Positions 1 to 7,916 of a stretch of DNA of 54,645 nt are shown piece by piece. The DNA is from an uncultured Tateyamaria sp. Its GTDB lineage: Bacteria; Pseudomonadota; Alphaproteobacteria; Rhodobacterales; Rhodobacteraceae. The stretch covers positions 1-54,645 of the forward strand of contig NZ_CANNCF010000010.1 in NCBI RefSeq assembly GCF_947503045.1, read 5' to 3'. Position numbers and translations under genes: made by a program. Numbering within the stretch: the stretch's first letter is position 1; the number at the start of each line of letters is the position of its first letter. The notes below the pieces were generated by a model. The model saw nothing but the letters and a program-made list of their open reading frames with translations, ran no database searches and was not told the DNA's origin.

Positions 1-343
1 GGCCGGCCGTGACAGTCACGGGACCGTTGCCCAGATCAGCGGGCTCTATGCCGGTGGCCGGGGGATCAACCGGCCCGGGTGCGGGGGGGTCCTCGGGTTC
101 AGGTGCCGGAGGGTCTTCTGGCTCTGGCGCGGGCGGATCCTCTGGTTCCGGGGCTGGCGGGTCCTCTGGCTCAGGGGCCGGGGGATCTTCCGGTTCTGGG
201 GCCGGCGGATCTTCGGGTTCAGGTGCCGGGGGATCAACAGGTTCAGGCACAGGAGGTGCTGCGGGATCATCCTTGGAACCGCCACCGCCGCCCATTCCGG
301 CGGCGACACCGAATATCGCAAGGAGTGCTGCAAGGGGATTCAT
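1..343 (-). CDS. N-terminal part of a large surface or secreted protein with a proline/acid repeat (cut by window edge)
   Basis: The minus strand opens with an ATG at 343 preceded by an AAAGGGA ribosome binding site, and the frame stays open to the left edge (114 codons seen). The product starts with a short hydrophobic stretch (MNPLAALLAIFGVAAG), then a glycine run, then six exact copies of the 8-residue unit DPPAPEPE (residues 37-84) and two degenerate copies (to residue 100). Such acidic proline linkers commonly separate an N-terminal export or anchor segment from the body of surface proteins. I do not recognise the family. It probably belongs with the truncated minus-strand gene at the right edge, because on a circular molecule the two have the right order and orientation. 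The frame does not continue across a direct end-to-end join, so sequence is probably missing. Confidence 0.72.
   Translation of the reverse strand, partial: MNPLAALLAIFGVAAGMGGGGGSKDDPAAPPVPEPVDPPAPEPEDPPAPEPEDPPAPEPEDPPAPEPEDPPAPEPEDPPAPEPEDPPAPGPVDPPATGIEPADLGNGPVTVTAG
44..235 (-). repeat. 24-bp tandem repeat encoding DPPAPEPE
   Basis: Eight consecutive 24-base units on the minus strand encode the 8-residue motif DPPAPEPE (six exact at protein level, two degenerate at the downstream end). Third positions vary among copies, so the protein repeat is conserved more than the DNA. This points to selection on the peptide and not to very recent slippage. The absence of stops also creates a spurious plus-strand frame rich in Gly and Ser. 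Confidence 0.85.
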
Positions 344-894
344 GAGTGGTCCCTTTCAAATGATATGAAAAGGGTCATTCTCGACCGTGTTGTCGCTGCC
401 ATCTGCTCTGTTCCCGCTGCCACTCTATGTTGGTTTTCGGCTTATTTTTTATCTTTACGAAATATTAACTAACTTCGAATCCGGTTCATTTTTCGATCAT
501 TTGAAGGCCGTTTTGTGTCCTCTCAAAGTCACGTGCCGAAACTGCCGAGGTTCGAAAGACTGGAGTTTTCAAAAAAAAACAATGCGACCGTCGCAGACCC
601 TCCCAAAGCAGCGGCCTTTCGCTTATGCGGGCCGTTTTCCCTGTAAAAGAGCGCCTTTAGTGTCGCAATTTTGCATCCCCAAAGCGCATCACCCCGTCAT
701 CATCTGCCACCCATTTGCGCAGGCCAAAGCAGTCCGAGGCCAACCCAAATGGGTTTATGGCGGCCGCGCCTGCGAAAATATTGCATCTCGCTTAACGCGT
801 TGAATGCATTGATATCAGGCGGCGTTAAGTGATTCAGGTCTTTGCGAAAGTGCACTAGGCTCACAACATGTTCGGGCCTTTTGAGAGAAGATGC
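344..894. other. 551-bp gene-free interval between divergent genes
   Basis: This stretch lies between the minus-strand repeat gene and the plus-strand 895 gene. It is visibly richer in A and T than its surroundings, with an A-run near 571 and several TTAA words. The frames open here start at poor codons, lack a ribosome binding site and have no recognisable product. It most likely holds the divergent promoters. I see no convincing operator or hairpin. Confidence 0.5.
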
Positions 895-2793
895 ATGATC
901 AAGCAGATCAAACCTGTCCGGACGATTGCGCTTTTGCTGGCCATGGCACTCCAGGCCCATGCCCAGGCCCCGGGCGGAGAGCCGGTGCCGCTGGATGGCA
1001 CGCTGTCGGCCGACGGGCGCAGCCTCGAACTGATCTGGCAAGAGGCGCAGCCCTTGCGCGGGCGCGACATACGGCTCGCGCGCCGGGTGCTGGGGGCCAC
1101 TGGGGCAGAGAGCTGGGTCGAGCTGGAAGTGCGCGCGGGCCGTTACATCAAGACCCGGGACGAAACCCTGACCCCCGGCGTGCCTTACGAATACCGCCTG
1201 CTGCGCAATCACGGCACGTTCTTTTCCGCAGGCTACTGGGCGACGGGCACGGACATCCCGGCGCGCCAGGATCACGGCACCGTCTTTATCGCGCTGGAGG
1301 ACAGCCTGAGTGCCGCGTTGCAGCCGCGTCTGGCCCGGCTCGAGGACGATCTGGTGGGGGCGGGCTGGCAGGTGCGCTGGCTCAAAACCCCGCGCCATGC
1401 CTATCTGGACCCGGCTGCCAACCTGCCCCCGGCGCGCGCCCTCAAGGCGCAATTGCGCGCCGCCGTGGCCGCAGAGCCCAAGGGTCTGCGCCACATGATC
1501 CTGCTCCTGGGCCATGTGCCGATGGTCACAAGCGGGCGCGTGGCGCCGGACGGACATGACCCAGAACCCCATATTAGTGACTTGTTTTACGGTGATCTGA
1601 CAGGGGACTGGGCAGATGATGGCGCAGGGCAGCTGATCCACAGCGCCCTGCCGGACGGCACCATCGAACTGCCCGTGGGCCGGGTCGATTTCGCGCTGAT
1701 CTCGGAAGGGGATACCGAGCTGGAGCGGACCTATCTGCGGGCCTATCTCGACAAGACCCATCACTGGCGCCACGGGCTGCTGGGGGATCTGCGCGTGGCC
1801 TATGGCCAGTCCGACCACCTGCGGGTCGAACAGTTCGATCTGCGCAATATCGTCGGCCCAAAGGCCATCACCCCCGGCGGGCATCACGATGTGGGCGAAA
1901 CCCAGCCCTGGCTCTGGGGTGTGGATTTCGGCCAGCATCAGGGCCACAGATATGTCGATTACGAGATCAAGCCGGTCTTTGCGATCAACTTTGGCAGCGG
2001 CAAGCAAAAGATCAACCGGCGCGGCAATGCGATGACGGCCCTGCTGGCCCAGCCCTTTTACACCGTCGCCGTCGGCTGGGGCGCGCGGCCCGCCTGGCGG
2101 CTGCATCCGATGGCGCTGGGGCGCTCGATCGGCGAGGTGCAGCAGATCACCGCCAACAATGGCGCAGGCGCGCGGTCCTATCCCGACGGCATGGATTATG
2201 CCCCGACAGGCTCTTATCCGTGGCGCACACCGATCTGGATCAACCTGCTGGGCGATCCGACACTGGCGGCCTTTCCGCTGGCCCCGCCGCGCGCCTTGCG
2301 GGCCACCCGGACGGGCGATCAGGTCGTGCTGGAGTGGGACGGCGATGCAGAGCGTTATCAGCTGCTGCGCGCCACCGATGCAGGCAGCTTTGCCCATCTG
2401 GCCATGATCAGTGACGCAAAACGCTTTGTCGATGAGGCCCCCGTTGCAGGCGCGCGCTATCAACTGCGCGCCCTGGGCAAGCAAGAGGTCTATGCAGGCT
2501 CGTTCTTTACCGCCTCGCAGGGCATTTTTGCGCATGCAGGCACACCCCTGCCCCCTGCCCCCGATCTGCAACAGGCCGTGACCGGCCCGGGCCCACACAG
2601 GCTGGCGCTGGAACAGGACGGCGTGCTGTTGGCCCCGCTCAGCCCACCCGAGGCAGGCAAGCTGCGGCTGCTGGCCTCCGGCTGGCACTACCTGCCCGAG
2701 GAGGGCTTTGCAGGCCCCGTCGACATCGCGCTGACGGCATATGCCTCCGGGCAGACCGTGACCGGCCGTCTGCGCCTTGATGTCCGCCCATGA
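895..2793 (+). CDS. Secreted C25 (gingipain)-like domain protein with C-terminal beta-sandwich
   Basis: The start at 895 (MIKQIKPVRTIALLLAMA) is chosen over the ATG at 868 because it gives a clean signal peptide ending AHAQA and has GAGAGAAG just upstream. The middle of the protein has blocks I associate with the C25 peptidase-like fold: HVPMVTSGRVAPDGH with DLFYGDL, then a GWGARP...HPMALG block, and a NLLGDPTL end. A fibronectin-III-like segment (PPRALRATRTGDQVVLEW) follows. The mature chain contains no cysteine, so a cysteine-protease mechanism is not possible; if the fold is right it is probably structural. It overlaps the next gene by ATGA, implying coupled translation. Fold assignment is my reading of motifs and is uncertain. 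Confidence 0.6.
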   Translation: MIKQIKPVRTIALLLAMALQAHAQAPGGEPVPLDGTLSADGRSLELIWQEAQPLRGRDIRLARRVLGATGAESWVELEVRAGRYIKTRDETLTPGVPYEYRLLRNHGTFFSAGYWATGTDIPARQDHGTVFIALEDSLSAALQPRLARLEDDLVGAGWQVRWLKTPRHAYLDPAANLPPARALKAQLRAAVAAEPKGLRHMILLLGHVPMVTSGRVAPDGHDPEPHISDLFYGDLTGDWADDGAGQLIHSALPDGTIELPVGRVDFALISEGDTELERTYLRAYLDKTHHWRHGLLGDLRVAYGQSDHLRVEQFDLRNIVGPKAITPGGHHDVGETQPWLWGVDFGQHQGHRYVDYEIKPVFAINFGSGKQKINRRGNAMTALLAQPFYTVAVGWGARPAWRLHPMALGRSIGEVQQITANNGAGARSYPDGMDYAPTGSYPWRTPIWINLLGDPTLAAFPLAPPRALRATRTGDQVVLEWDGDAERYQLLRATDAGSFAHLAMISDAKRFVDEAPVAGARYQLRALGKQEVYAGSFFTASQGIFAHAGTPLPPAPDLQQAVTGPGPHRLALEQDGVLLAPLSPPEAGKLRLLASGWHYLPEEGFAGPVDIALTAYASGQTVTGRLRLDVRP

Positions 2794-3401
2794 GCTGGCT
2801 TGGCGACGAGCTCGCCACCATCGGCGGCGCTGCGCAATGCGGGCTGCGTGACTGGGCCGGCATCTGGGGCGACCCGGCGCTGATCGCGGGGCCGCTGATG
2901 GCGGGCTACGCCCTGCTGGGCTGGGGCCTTGTGCGGGTGGCGCGAACGGCTGCAGGGCGCGAGCGGCAGCTGATCCTGCTCTGTGCCGTGCTGGTGGGGG
3001 TGCAGATGCTCAACACGCCGCTGGACATGCACGCCTTTGTCTGGACCTTCGGGCGCTGCCTGTCCCACGCACAGGGCTGGTACGAGGCGCGGCGCAGCGT
3101 GCAGGTGGGCGCGCTGATGCTGACGGTGGTATTCTTTGCTCTGCTGTTTGTGGTGCTGCTGATCTATTTCCGCAGGCACCTGATCAGCAATCTGCTGATC
3201 ATTGCGGGTGTGGCGCTGTCCATCGGCTGCGCGCTGGTGGTGGCGATCAGCCTGCACCAGTTGCGCGACCTCATGAGCGGGACATGGGGGCCGTTCCGCA
3301 CCGATGATCTGATCGAGGCAAGCGGGATTGCCTTGGCCGGGCTTGGGGTTGCTTTGCGCCTTTGGGGCGCGCGACGCCGCGAAGTGCCGGATCGTCTCTA
3401 A
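2790..3401 (+). CDS. Small multi-pass membrane protein, partner of the C25-like protein
   Basis: The 203-residue product has about four hydrophobic segments (around residues 30-50, 60-80, 105-130 and 140-155) and a basic C-terminus, so it should sit in the inner membrane. Its ATG overlaps the stop of the C25-like gene by four bases, so the two are co-translated and probably work together. I do not recognise a catalytic motif or a named family. It ends 12 bases before the convergent repA stop. Confidence 0.6.
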   Translation: MSWLGDELATIGGAAQCGLRDWAGIWGDPALIAGPLMAGYALLGWGLVRVARTAAGRERQLILLCAVLVGVQMLNTPLDMHAFVWTFGRCLSHAQGWYEARRSVQVGALMLTVVFFALLFVVLLIYFRRHLISNLLIIAGVALSIGCALVVAISLHQLRDLMSGTWGPFRTDDLIEASGIALAGLGVALRLWGARRREVPDRL

Positions 3402-3413
3402 CCTGAGGGGTTT

Positions 3414-4436
3414 TCAGTCCCCGTGGTGCTTTTTCACCCAGCCCAGAAACGCCTTGTCCGGGCTGCGCAGGGAGGGTTGACCCGAAGCGGTCCAGACCTC
3501 GATCCAGGACGCCTGCAGGGCGTAGATGTCCATGCCCGGCGCCGCGCGGCGGGCCTGTTCCAGCGCCTCCGCACTCAGTTGCGGCACACGGGTGGGCCGC
3601 TCGATCACGTCACGCGGGCGGATCTCGATCAGATCGCCGGGCACTTCACTGGCGGTATAATCGGGCAGGCCATCACGCGCGATGATGTCGCGCAGCATGG
3701 CACGGAATACGCGGCGCGGGCTGGTGGAGCCGGACTTCTTCAGAAGGGTGTCCACCGACACCCGCCACACCGGCTGGCGTCCGCAATGCTTGCGCGCCAG
3801 CTCGTAAATCCGACGTTCCAGTGGGCGGCGCAGGGAAAAATAGTCCCTGTTCAGGGTCAAAACCGACTTGCTCAGCACAGCGCGATAGAGCCAATCCGAC
3901 AGGGTCACGCTCACGCGCACCATGCGCCCTGCCCGCGTGCGGCGCACGATTTCCCAGGCCTCAATCAGGCCAAAGCCGCTGGTGGTCTCGGTCTCGCCCG
4001 TCACAATATTGGTGGTGATGCGCGTGCCCACCAGACGTTCGAACGCATCACGCAGGCGCTTGTAGCCATCGCCCGACGTCTCGCGCCCCGTGGCCAGCAG
4101 CAGATCATGGGCTGTCAGCGTCAGGTGGCGCGAGGTGGGGCGCCCTGCATTGATCGCCGCCATCAGCTGGCTGATGCAAAAGATCAAGATGTCGGCGTCA
4201 AAAATCGTCGCCCGCCCCTTCACGCTGGGGGTGATGCGGATGTCGGTGCCATTGTGCTCGTAATCGAGGATACGCCGGTCGGGCCGGGTCGAGAGCGAAA
4301 ACAGCGGATGTTCCATCGCGGCCAGATCATGCTTGGGCACAGCCGCAAAGAAATCGCAGACGAAAAAGTCGCCCTGAGATCCCAATGCCCCCGGACCGCC
4401 TTGCGCGGTCATGGACCCGCTCACAAGAGCCGCCAT
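3414..4436 (-). CDS. repA: Plasmid replication initiator, RPA family (RepA type)
   Basis: The 340-residue product begins its conserved part with DFFVCDFFAAVPKHD and MEHPLFSLSTRPDRRI, typical of the RPA replication initiator family (PF10134) of alphaproteobacterial, especially roseobacter, RepA-type plasmids. It should bind iterons in the adjacent origin and load the replisome. It is transcribed away from parAB, with the origin region between them. The ATG at 4436 lacks a clear ribosome binding site; the in-frame ATG at 4412 (MTAQGGP) has a weak GAGCGGG upstream and still keeps the conserved region, so either start is possible. The family call rests on motif recognition. Confidence 0.85.
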   Translation of the reverse strand: MAALVSGSMTAQGGPGALGSQGDFFVCDFFAAVPKHDLAAMEHPLFSLSTRPDRRILDYEHNGTDIRITPSVKGRATIFDADILIFCISQLMAAINAGRPTSRHLTLTAHDLLLATGRETSGDGYKRLRDAFERLVGTRITTNIVTGETETTSGFGLIEAWEIVRRTRAGRMVRVSVTLSDWLYRAVLSKSVLTLNRDYFSLRRPLERRIYELARKHCGRQPVWRVSVDTLLKKSGSTSPRRVFRAMLRDIIARDGLPDYTASEVPGDLIEIRPRDVIERPTRVPQLSAEALEQARRAAPGMDIYALQASWIEVWTASGQPSLRSPDKAFLGWVKKHHGD

Positions 4437-4509
4437 GATGTGATCATCTGCCTGTCCTCATCGCCCCCCGTTTTTGTCCAGGATCACCGTGCCTGCGCAC
4501 CGAATCCGG

Positions 4510-4640
4510 CTTCGGGGTTTCATTTACACCGACCATAGAAGCTGTGGATAACTCCGTCCAGCAAAAGGCCGCGCGCATCGGGGTTTCAGAGTCAGGCGAG
4601 CGTGGGTTCAGAGTCGCCCTATCGGGGTTTCAGAGTCACC
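4510..4640 (+). repeat. Iteron-like direct repeats
   Basis: Related copies share the core CGGGGTTTCAGAGTC: exact at 4577-4594 and 4621-4640, one lacking part of the G/T run at 4601-4618 (GTGGGTTCAGAGTC), and a diverged copy at 4511-4525 (TCGGGGTTTCATT). They lie in direct orientation just upstream of repA, where an RPA-family initiator would bind. Spacing is irregular, so the exact unit is uncertain. Confidence 0.7.
4543..4551 (-). promoter_or_regulatory. DnaA box
   Basis: The plus strand reads TGTGGATAA, the exact reverse complement of the consensus DnaA box TTATCCACA. It sits between iteron-like copies in the predicted origin, where host DnaA commonly assists plasmid RepA. Confidence 0.65.
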
Positions 4641-4907
4641 ACCTTCAGGAATTTGACCCACAACCCCTTATAAAAAAAGAAGAGTTGAAAAGTGACGGGT
4701 CTTGTAACTAATCATATAACACAGATTTAACTGGAATCATTGGGCCAGCAGGGCCAAAACCCCGGATTTACAGGGCAAAACCTGCGCCACACCTGCCGTT
4801 TATGCTGAGAATAGATAAAAATCTTCCCATGTATCACGATTCGTGGCAGGGTGGTCAAAACGCGTCACATCACCAAAACAAGACGTGTCCCGAGCATGAG
4901 GCCAGAT

Positions 4908-4916
4908 TGTGGATAA
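4908..4916 (-). promoter_or_regulatory. DnaA box overlapping the parA start codon
   Basis: A second exact TGTGGATAA lies at the right border of the origin and includes the GTG start codon of parA. Bound DnaA could compete with parA expression; this is inference from position only. Confidence 0.5.
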
Positions 4917-6288
4917 CCTTCCCCCCTATTTCAACATTTCCCCGGACCGTGCGCAGGCTGAACTGGCCCCGCCCGTGGGCGCTGACGATCTGCGCGCCAT
5001 CGCGCGGGCCTGCGCAAGCGGCTGTCAGGACCTCAAAAGCCGCGGGCTGGACGAGGCGGGCCAACGCAAACTGCGCCCCTTTTCGACCTGGGAAATCACC
5101 AAATACCTGATCCCTATCGCCTCCGCCCATTTCCGTCGCGTGCTGCGCCAGAACCCCGATCTGCCCCAGGGCGTCAGCGAAACCGAAGGCGGGGCCAAGT
5201 GGTTCACACTGGACGAAGTGCTGCGTCTGCGCGCCCATTTCGGGCAGGAAGGCTCAAAGACCAAGGAATACCTGCCCTACCGTCCCAAGGGGCTGCCCGC
5301 CAAGGTCGTCGCTGTCGCCAATTTCAAGGGTGGGGTCGGCAAGACCTCCACCTGCGCTCATCTGGCCATGTCCGCCGCTCTGGACGGCTACAAGGTGCTG
5401 GTGGTGGATCTGGACAGTCAGGGCTCCATGAGTTCGATCTTTGGCGCGCGGATCGAGGATGAATGGGACACGGCCTTTCCGCTGATTGCGCGCCATTATG
5501 CCCAGCATTTGCGGGGCGAAAACCAGCGCCGCATCGACCGGGGCGATCCGCCTTTGCCCTTTGACGACTCGCTCAGCGAGGCGCTCAACATCAGCGCGAC
5601 GGACGTGATCAAGAAAACCCACTGGCCCAATATCGACCTGATTGGGGCGCAGCTGAACCTTTACTGGTCCGAATTCCAGATCCCGGTCTGGCGCATGGCC
5701 GCGCGCAGCTGGAAGCTGTGGGATGCGCTGGGGGACGCGCTCGACGAAGGCGGGGTGCTGGATGAGTATGATCTGATCTTTCTCGACACTCCCCCTGCCC
5801 TTGGCTACCTCACGATCAACGGGCTGACAGCGGCCGATATCCTCTTGGTGCCTGTGGGCGCGTCCTTCATGGAATTTGACTCCACGGGGCGGTTTTTCGA
5901 CATGCTGCACGCCACGTTTTCCTCGATTGAAGAGGGCGAGAACGTGGCCGCGCGCGCCTTGGGGCGTCCCGAGATCGGCTTTGAATGGGACGCAGTGCAG
6001 ACCATCATCACCCGCTTTGACGCCAGCCAGCAGACCGAACTGGCCAGCCTCATGCAGGCCTATATGGGCCGCACGCTCAGCCCTTACCGGCAGGATTTTA
6101 CCGCGCTGATCGGGCAGGCGGGCGAGAGCGTGAATGGCATCTACGAGGCCGATTACCGCGACTTCAACCGCGACACCTATGCCCGTGGACGCGCGACCTT
6201 TGACGAGACCTATGCAGGCTTCAAACGCCTGCTTTACGGCATCTGGCGGCGCGACGAGATGCAGGCCGATGCGGCGGCGGCAGAATGA
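4909..6288 (+). CDS. parA: Plasmid partition ATPase ParA
   Basis: ParA-type Walker ATPase (459 residues) that moves plasmid copies together with ParB. The N-terminal ~125 residues resemble the helix-turn-helix DNA-binding extension of large (type Ia) ParA proteins. The deviant Walker A motif KGGVGKTSTCAHLA is at about residue 140, followed by LVVDLDSQGSMSS and the Walker B-like LIFLDTPPALGYL near residue 290. The start is a GTG with GAGG eight bases upstream. It is followed by parB after 61 bases, and diverges from repA across the origin. The DNA-binding extension suggests it represses its own operon, as in other type Ia systems. Confidence 0.93.
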   Translation: MDNLPPYFNISPDRAQAELAPPVGADDLRAIARACASGCQDLKSRGLDEAGQRKLRPFSTWEITKYLIPIASAHFRRVLRQNPDLPQGVSETEGGAKWFTLDEVLRLRAHFGQEGSKTKEYLPYRPKGLPAKVVAVANFKGGVGKTSTCAHLAMSAALDGYKVLVVDLDSQGSMSSIFGARIEDEWDTAFPLIARHYAQHLRGENQRRIDRGDPPLPFDDSLSEALNISATDVIKKTHWPNIDLIGAQLNLYWSEFQIPVWRMAARSWKLWDALGDALDEGGVLDEYDLIFLDTPPALGYLTINGLTAADILLVPVGASFMEFDSTGRFFDMLHATFSSIEEGENVAARALGRPEIGFEWDAVQTIITRFDASQQTELASLMQAYMGRTLSPYRQDFTALIGQAGESVNGIYEADYRDFNRDTYARGRATFDETYAGFKRLLYGIWRRDEMQADAAAAE

Positions 6289-6349
6289 GCCGATTTGCCT
6301 TGATAGTGACTGTTTTTGCCCCGCCACACCCCAGGAAAGGAGCCTGATC

Positions 6350-7351
6350 ATGGCCAAACGCAAACGGTTGAGCCCTGCCCCGGCCTTTGAAATCCCTGAT
6401 CCGCTGGCCGGATCCGGTCCTGGGTTGGAAACCAAGGCGATGAACGGCTGGGTCGGCACCCGCGCGCCCATTGCCGATGTGGCCGGCGATACGGCCCGCC
6501 ACGCCGCCTTTGAAGAGGTCAGCGCCGAATTGCAAAGCGCGCGGGCCGAGGGGCGCATGGTGCTGCGCCTGCCGCTGGATGTGATCGAGGCCGATCATCT
6601 GGTACGCGACCGCGTGGCCGTGGACGGCGACGAGATGGACAGCCTGATGGACTCACTGCGCGATCGTGGTCAGCAAACCCCGGTCGAGGTGGTCGAGCTG
6701 TCAGGCGGACGCTATGGGCTGATCTCGGGCTGGCGGCGGCTGATGGCGCTGCAGGCCCTGCAGGGCGAGGCGCCGGATGAACCCCGCTTTGCCACGATAC
6801 AGGCGCTGGTGCGCGCACCGGACAGTGCGCCCGATGCCTATCGCGCCATGGTCGAGGAAAACGAGCTGCGCGCCAACCTCAGCTTTTACGAGCGCGCGCG
6901 GATTGCGGTGAAGGCCGCCGAGGAAGGGGTCTATGACAGCCCCAAACATGCGGTACAGAGCCTGTTTTCCTCTGTGCGCCGTGCCAAACGCTCAAAAATT
7001 CTCAGCTTTACCGATCTGGTGGTGCTGGATGATCACCTGTCGTTCCCGACCGCCATTCCCGAAAAGCTGGGCCTCGCGCTGGTGGCCGAGATGCGCAGCA
7101 CGCCGGGTTTTGCGCAAGGGTTGATCCGCACCCTTGATCAGGCGGCCCCCGTGGCTGGCTCTGCGGAGGAGCGCAAAGTGCTGGAACAGAGCCTGCGCAG
7201 CCCCGGCAAGGACACGCAGGGCACACCAAAAGAACAGCTGGCCGAGGGGCTGGAGCTGCGCGGACAGGCGGGGAAAGTGACCCTGGCGGGGCCCCGTGTC
7301 GATGCCGCATTGATGGCTGATCTGCGTGCCTGGCTGCTTGATCGACTCTAA
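6350..7351 (+). CDS. parB: Plasmid partition protein ParB
   Basis: A 333-residue centromere-binding protein. After a basic N-terminus (MAKRKRLSP) it has the ParB/Spo0J nuclease-like core: VIEADHLVRDR, then GQQTPVEVV and the SGWRRLMALQ block that corresponds to GERR-type motif regions of ParB, then a helix-turn-helix region around residues 165-210 (VEENELRANLSFYERARIA). A strong AGGAAAGGAG ribosome binding site precedes the ATG. It is the second gene of the parAB operon and has a parS-like palindrome 27 bases past its stop. Confidence 0.92.
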   Translation: MAKRKRLSPAPAFEIPDPLAGSGPGLETKAMNGWVGTRAPIADVAGDTARHAAFEEVSAELQSARAEGRMVLRLPLDVIEADHLVRDRVAVDGDEMDSLMDSLRDRGQQTPVEVVELSGGRYGLISGWRRLMALQALQGEAPDEPRFATIQALVRAPDSAPDAYRAMVEENELRANLSFYERARIAVKAAEEGVYDSPKHAVQSLFSSVRRAKRSKILSFTDLVVLDDHLSFPTAIPEKLGLALVAEMRSTPGFAQGLIRTLDQAAPVAGSAEERKVLEQSLRSPGKDTQGTPKEQLAEGLELRGQAGKVTLAGPRVDAALMADLRAWLLDRL

Positions 7352-7378
7352 ATCAGGCCCTGATCGCTGTAGCACGCA

Positions 7379-7396
7379 TGTTTCGCACGCGAAACA
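7379..7396. promoter_or_regulatory. parS-like centromere site
   Basis: TGTTTCGC-AC-GCGAAACA is a perfect 8-bp inverted repeat with a 2-bp centre. It strongly resembles the ParB-binding parS consensus TGTTTCACGTGAAACA and lies directly after parB, a common parS position on roseobacter plasmids. I saw no second copy while reading the window. Confidence 0.8.
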
Positions 7397-7445
7397 ATGC
7401 GGGCTTTACCCTTCACATCGCAGATAGAGATAGGAAATGGGCCGC

Positions 7446-7670
7446 TCAGGCGCCGCTGGCCTGCTGGGCCTGGGGCACCGCAGGGCTGTGGGCCATGCGC
7501 CGGTCAGAGGCGCAGCGCCGGACCGAGAAATAGGTGACCCCCACCGCGCCGATCATGCCGCTTGCGATATAGCTGAGAATGGCCATCACCAGACCAAACC
7601 CTGCAAAGGACGCGAGGGTCGCGCCTGCAAGGCCAAACACGAAACTGACGAGAAGCAGGACAATGGCCAA
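7446..7670 (-). CDS. Small two-helix membrane protein
   Basis: A 74-residue product begins at a TTG (MAIVLLLVSFVFG) with AAAGGGA about eight bases upstream. Two hydrophobic segments cover residues 2-20 and 24-46, followed by a polar tail rich in basic, Ala and Gln residues. It is convergent with parB. I do not recognise a family. The start codon and the reality of the gene are moderately supported by the membrane pattern and ribosome binding site. Confidence 0.5.
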   Translation of the reverse strand: MAIVLLLVSFVFGLAGATLASFAGFGLVMAILSYIASGMIGAVGVTYFSVRRCASDRRMAHSPAVPQAQQASGA

Positions 7671-7916
7671 GAACGGGATCCCTTTAAGCGTGGCGGTGAC
7701 AGATCTTACCTGTCCAACATGGGGTTCAATTCGTTAACAGCCACTAACAATCGGGTTATCGGGCACAACTGTTTACACTCAATTCTACTTTAAGTGGGGA
7801 GAGTTATCCGGCAATCCAATGCCCCTCTGGACAGGGATTTAGGCGGAACTCTGCCTGCCCGGCCGGGGAGTGACGCGACAATGGACGCAATTGCCCGATC
7901 TTTGTTCGTGGATCGC

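Larger units (their letters stand above)
4437..4908. other. Predicted plasmid replication origin region
   Basis: This 472-bp gap between divergent repA and parA contains repeated CGGGGTTTCAGAGTC-like iterons (4510-4640), an AT-rich stretch with a run of A (about 4668-4735) that could serve as the unwinding element, and two exact DnaA boxes (4543-4551 and, at the right border, 4908-4916). This is the expected layout of an iteron origin beside a RepA gene. Promoters for repA and parAB must also lie here. Confidence 0.72.

Noticed and set aside
44..235. Regular short repeats considered as a CRISPR array
   Set aside because: Units are contiguous 24-bp codon-phased repeats without spacers and encode a uniform peptide, so they are a coding tandem repeat.
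387..803. Open frame in the left gene-free interval
   Set aside because: It starts with a TTG lacking a ribosome binding site, lies in AT-rich DNA and shows no family features.
700..2688. Long minus-strand open frame opposite the C25-like gene
   Set aside because: It is antisense to a gene with a signal peptide, domains and coupling to its neighbour; its translation is low-complexity and basic, as expected from GC-rich shadow frames.
7726..7750. GTTAACAG next to TTCAA considered as a CtrA site
   Set aside because: Spacing between the half sites is wrong for TTAA-N7-TTAA, so only a half site is present.
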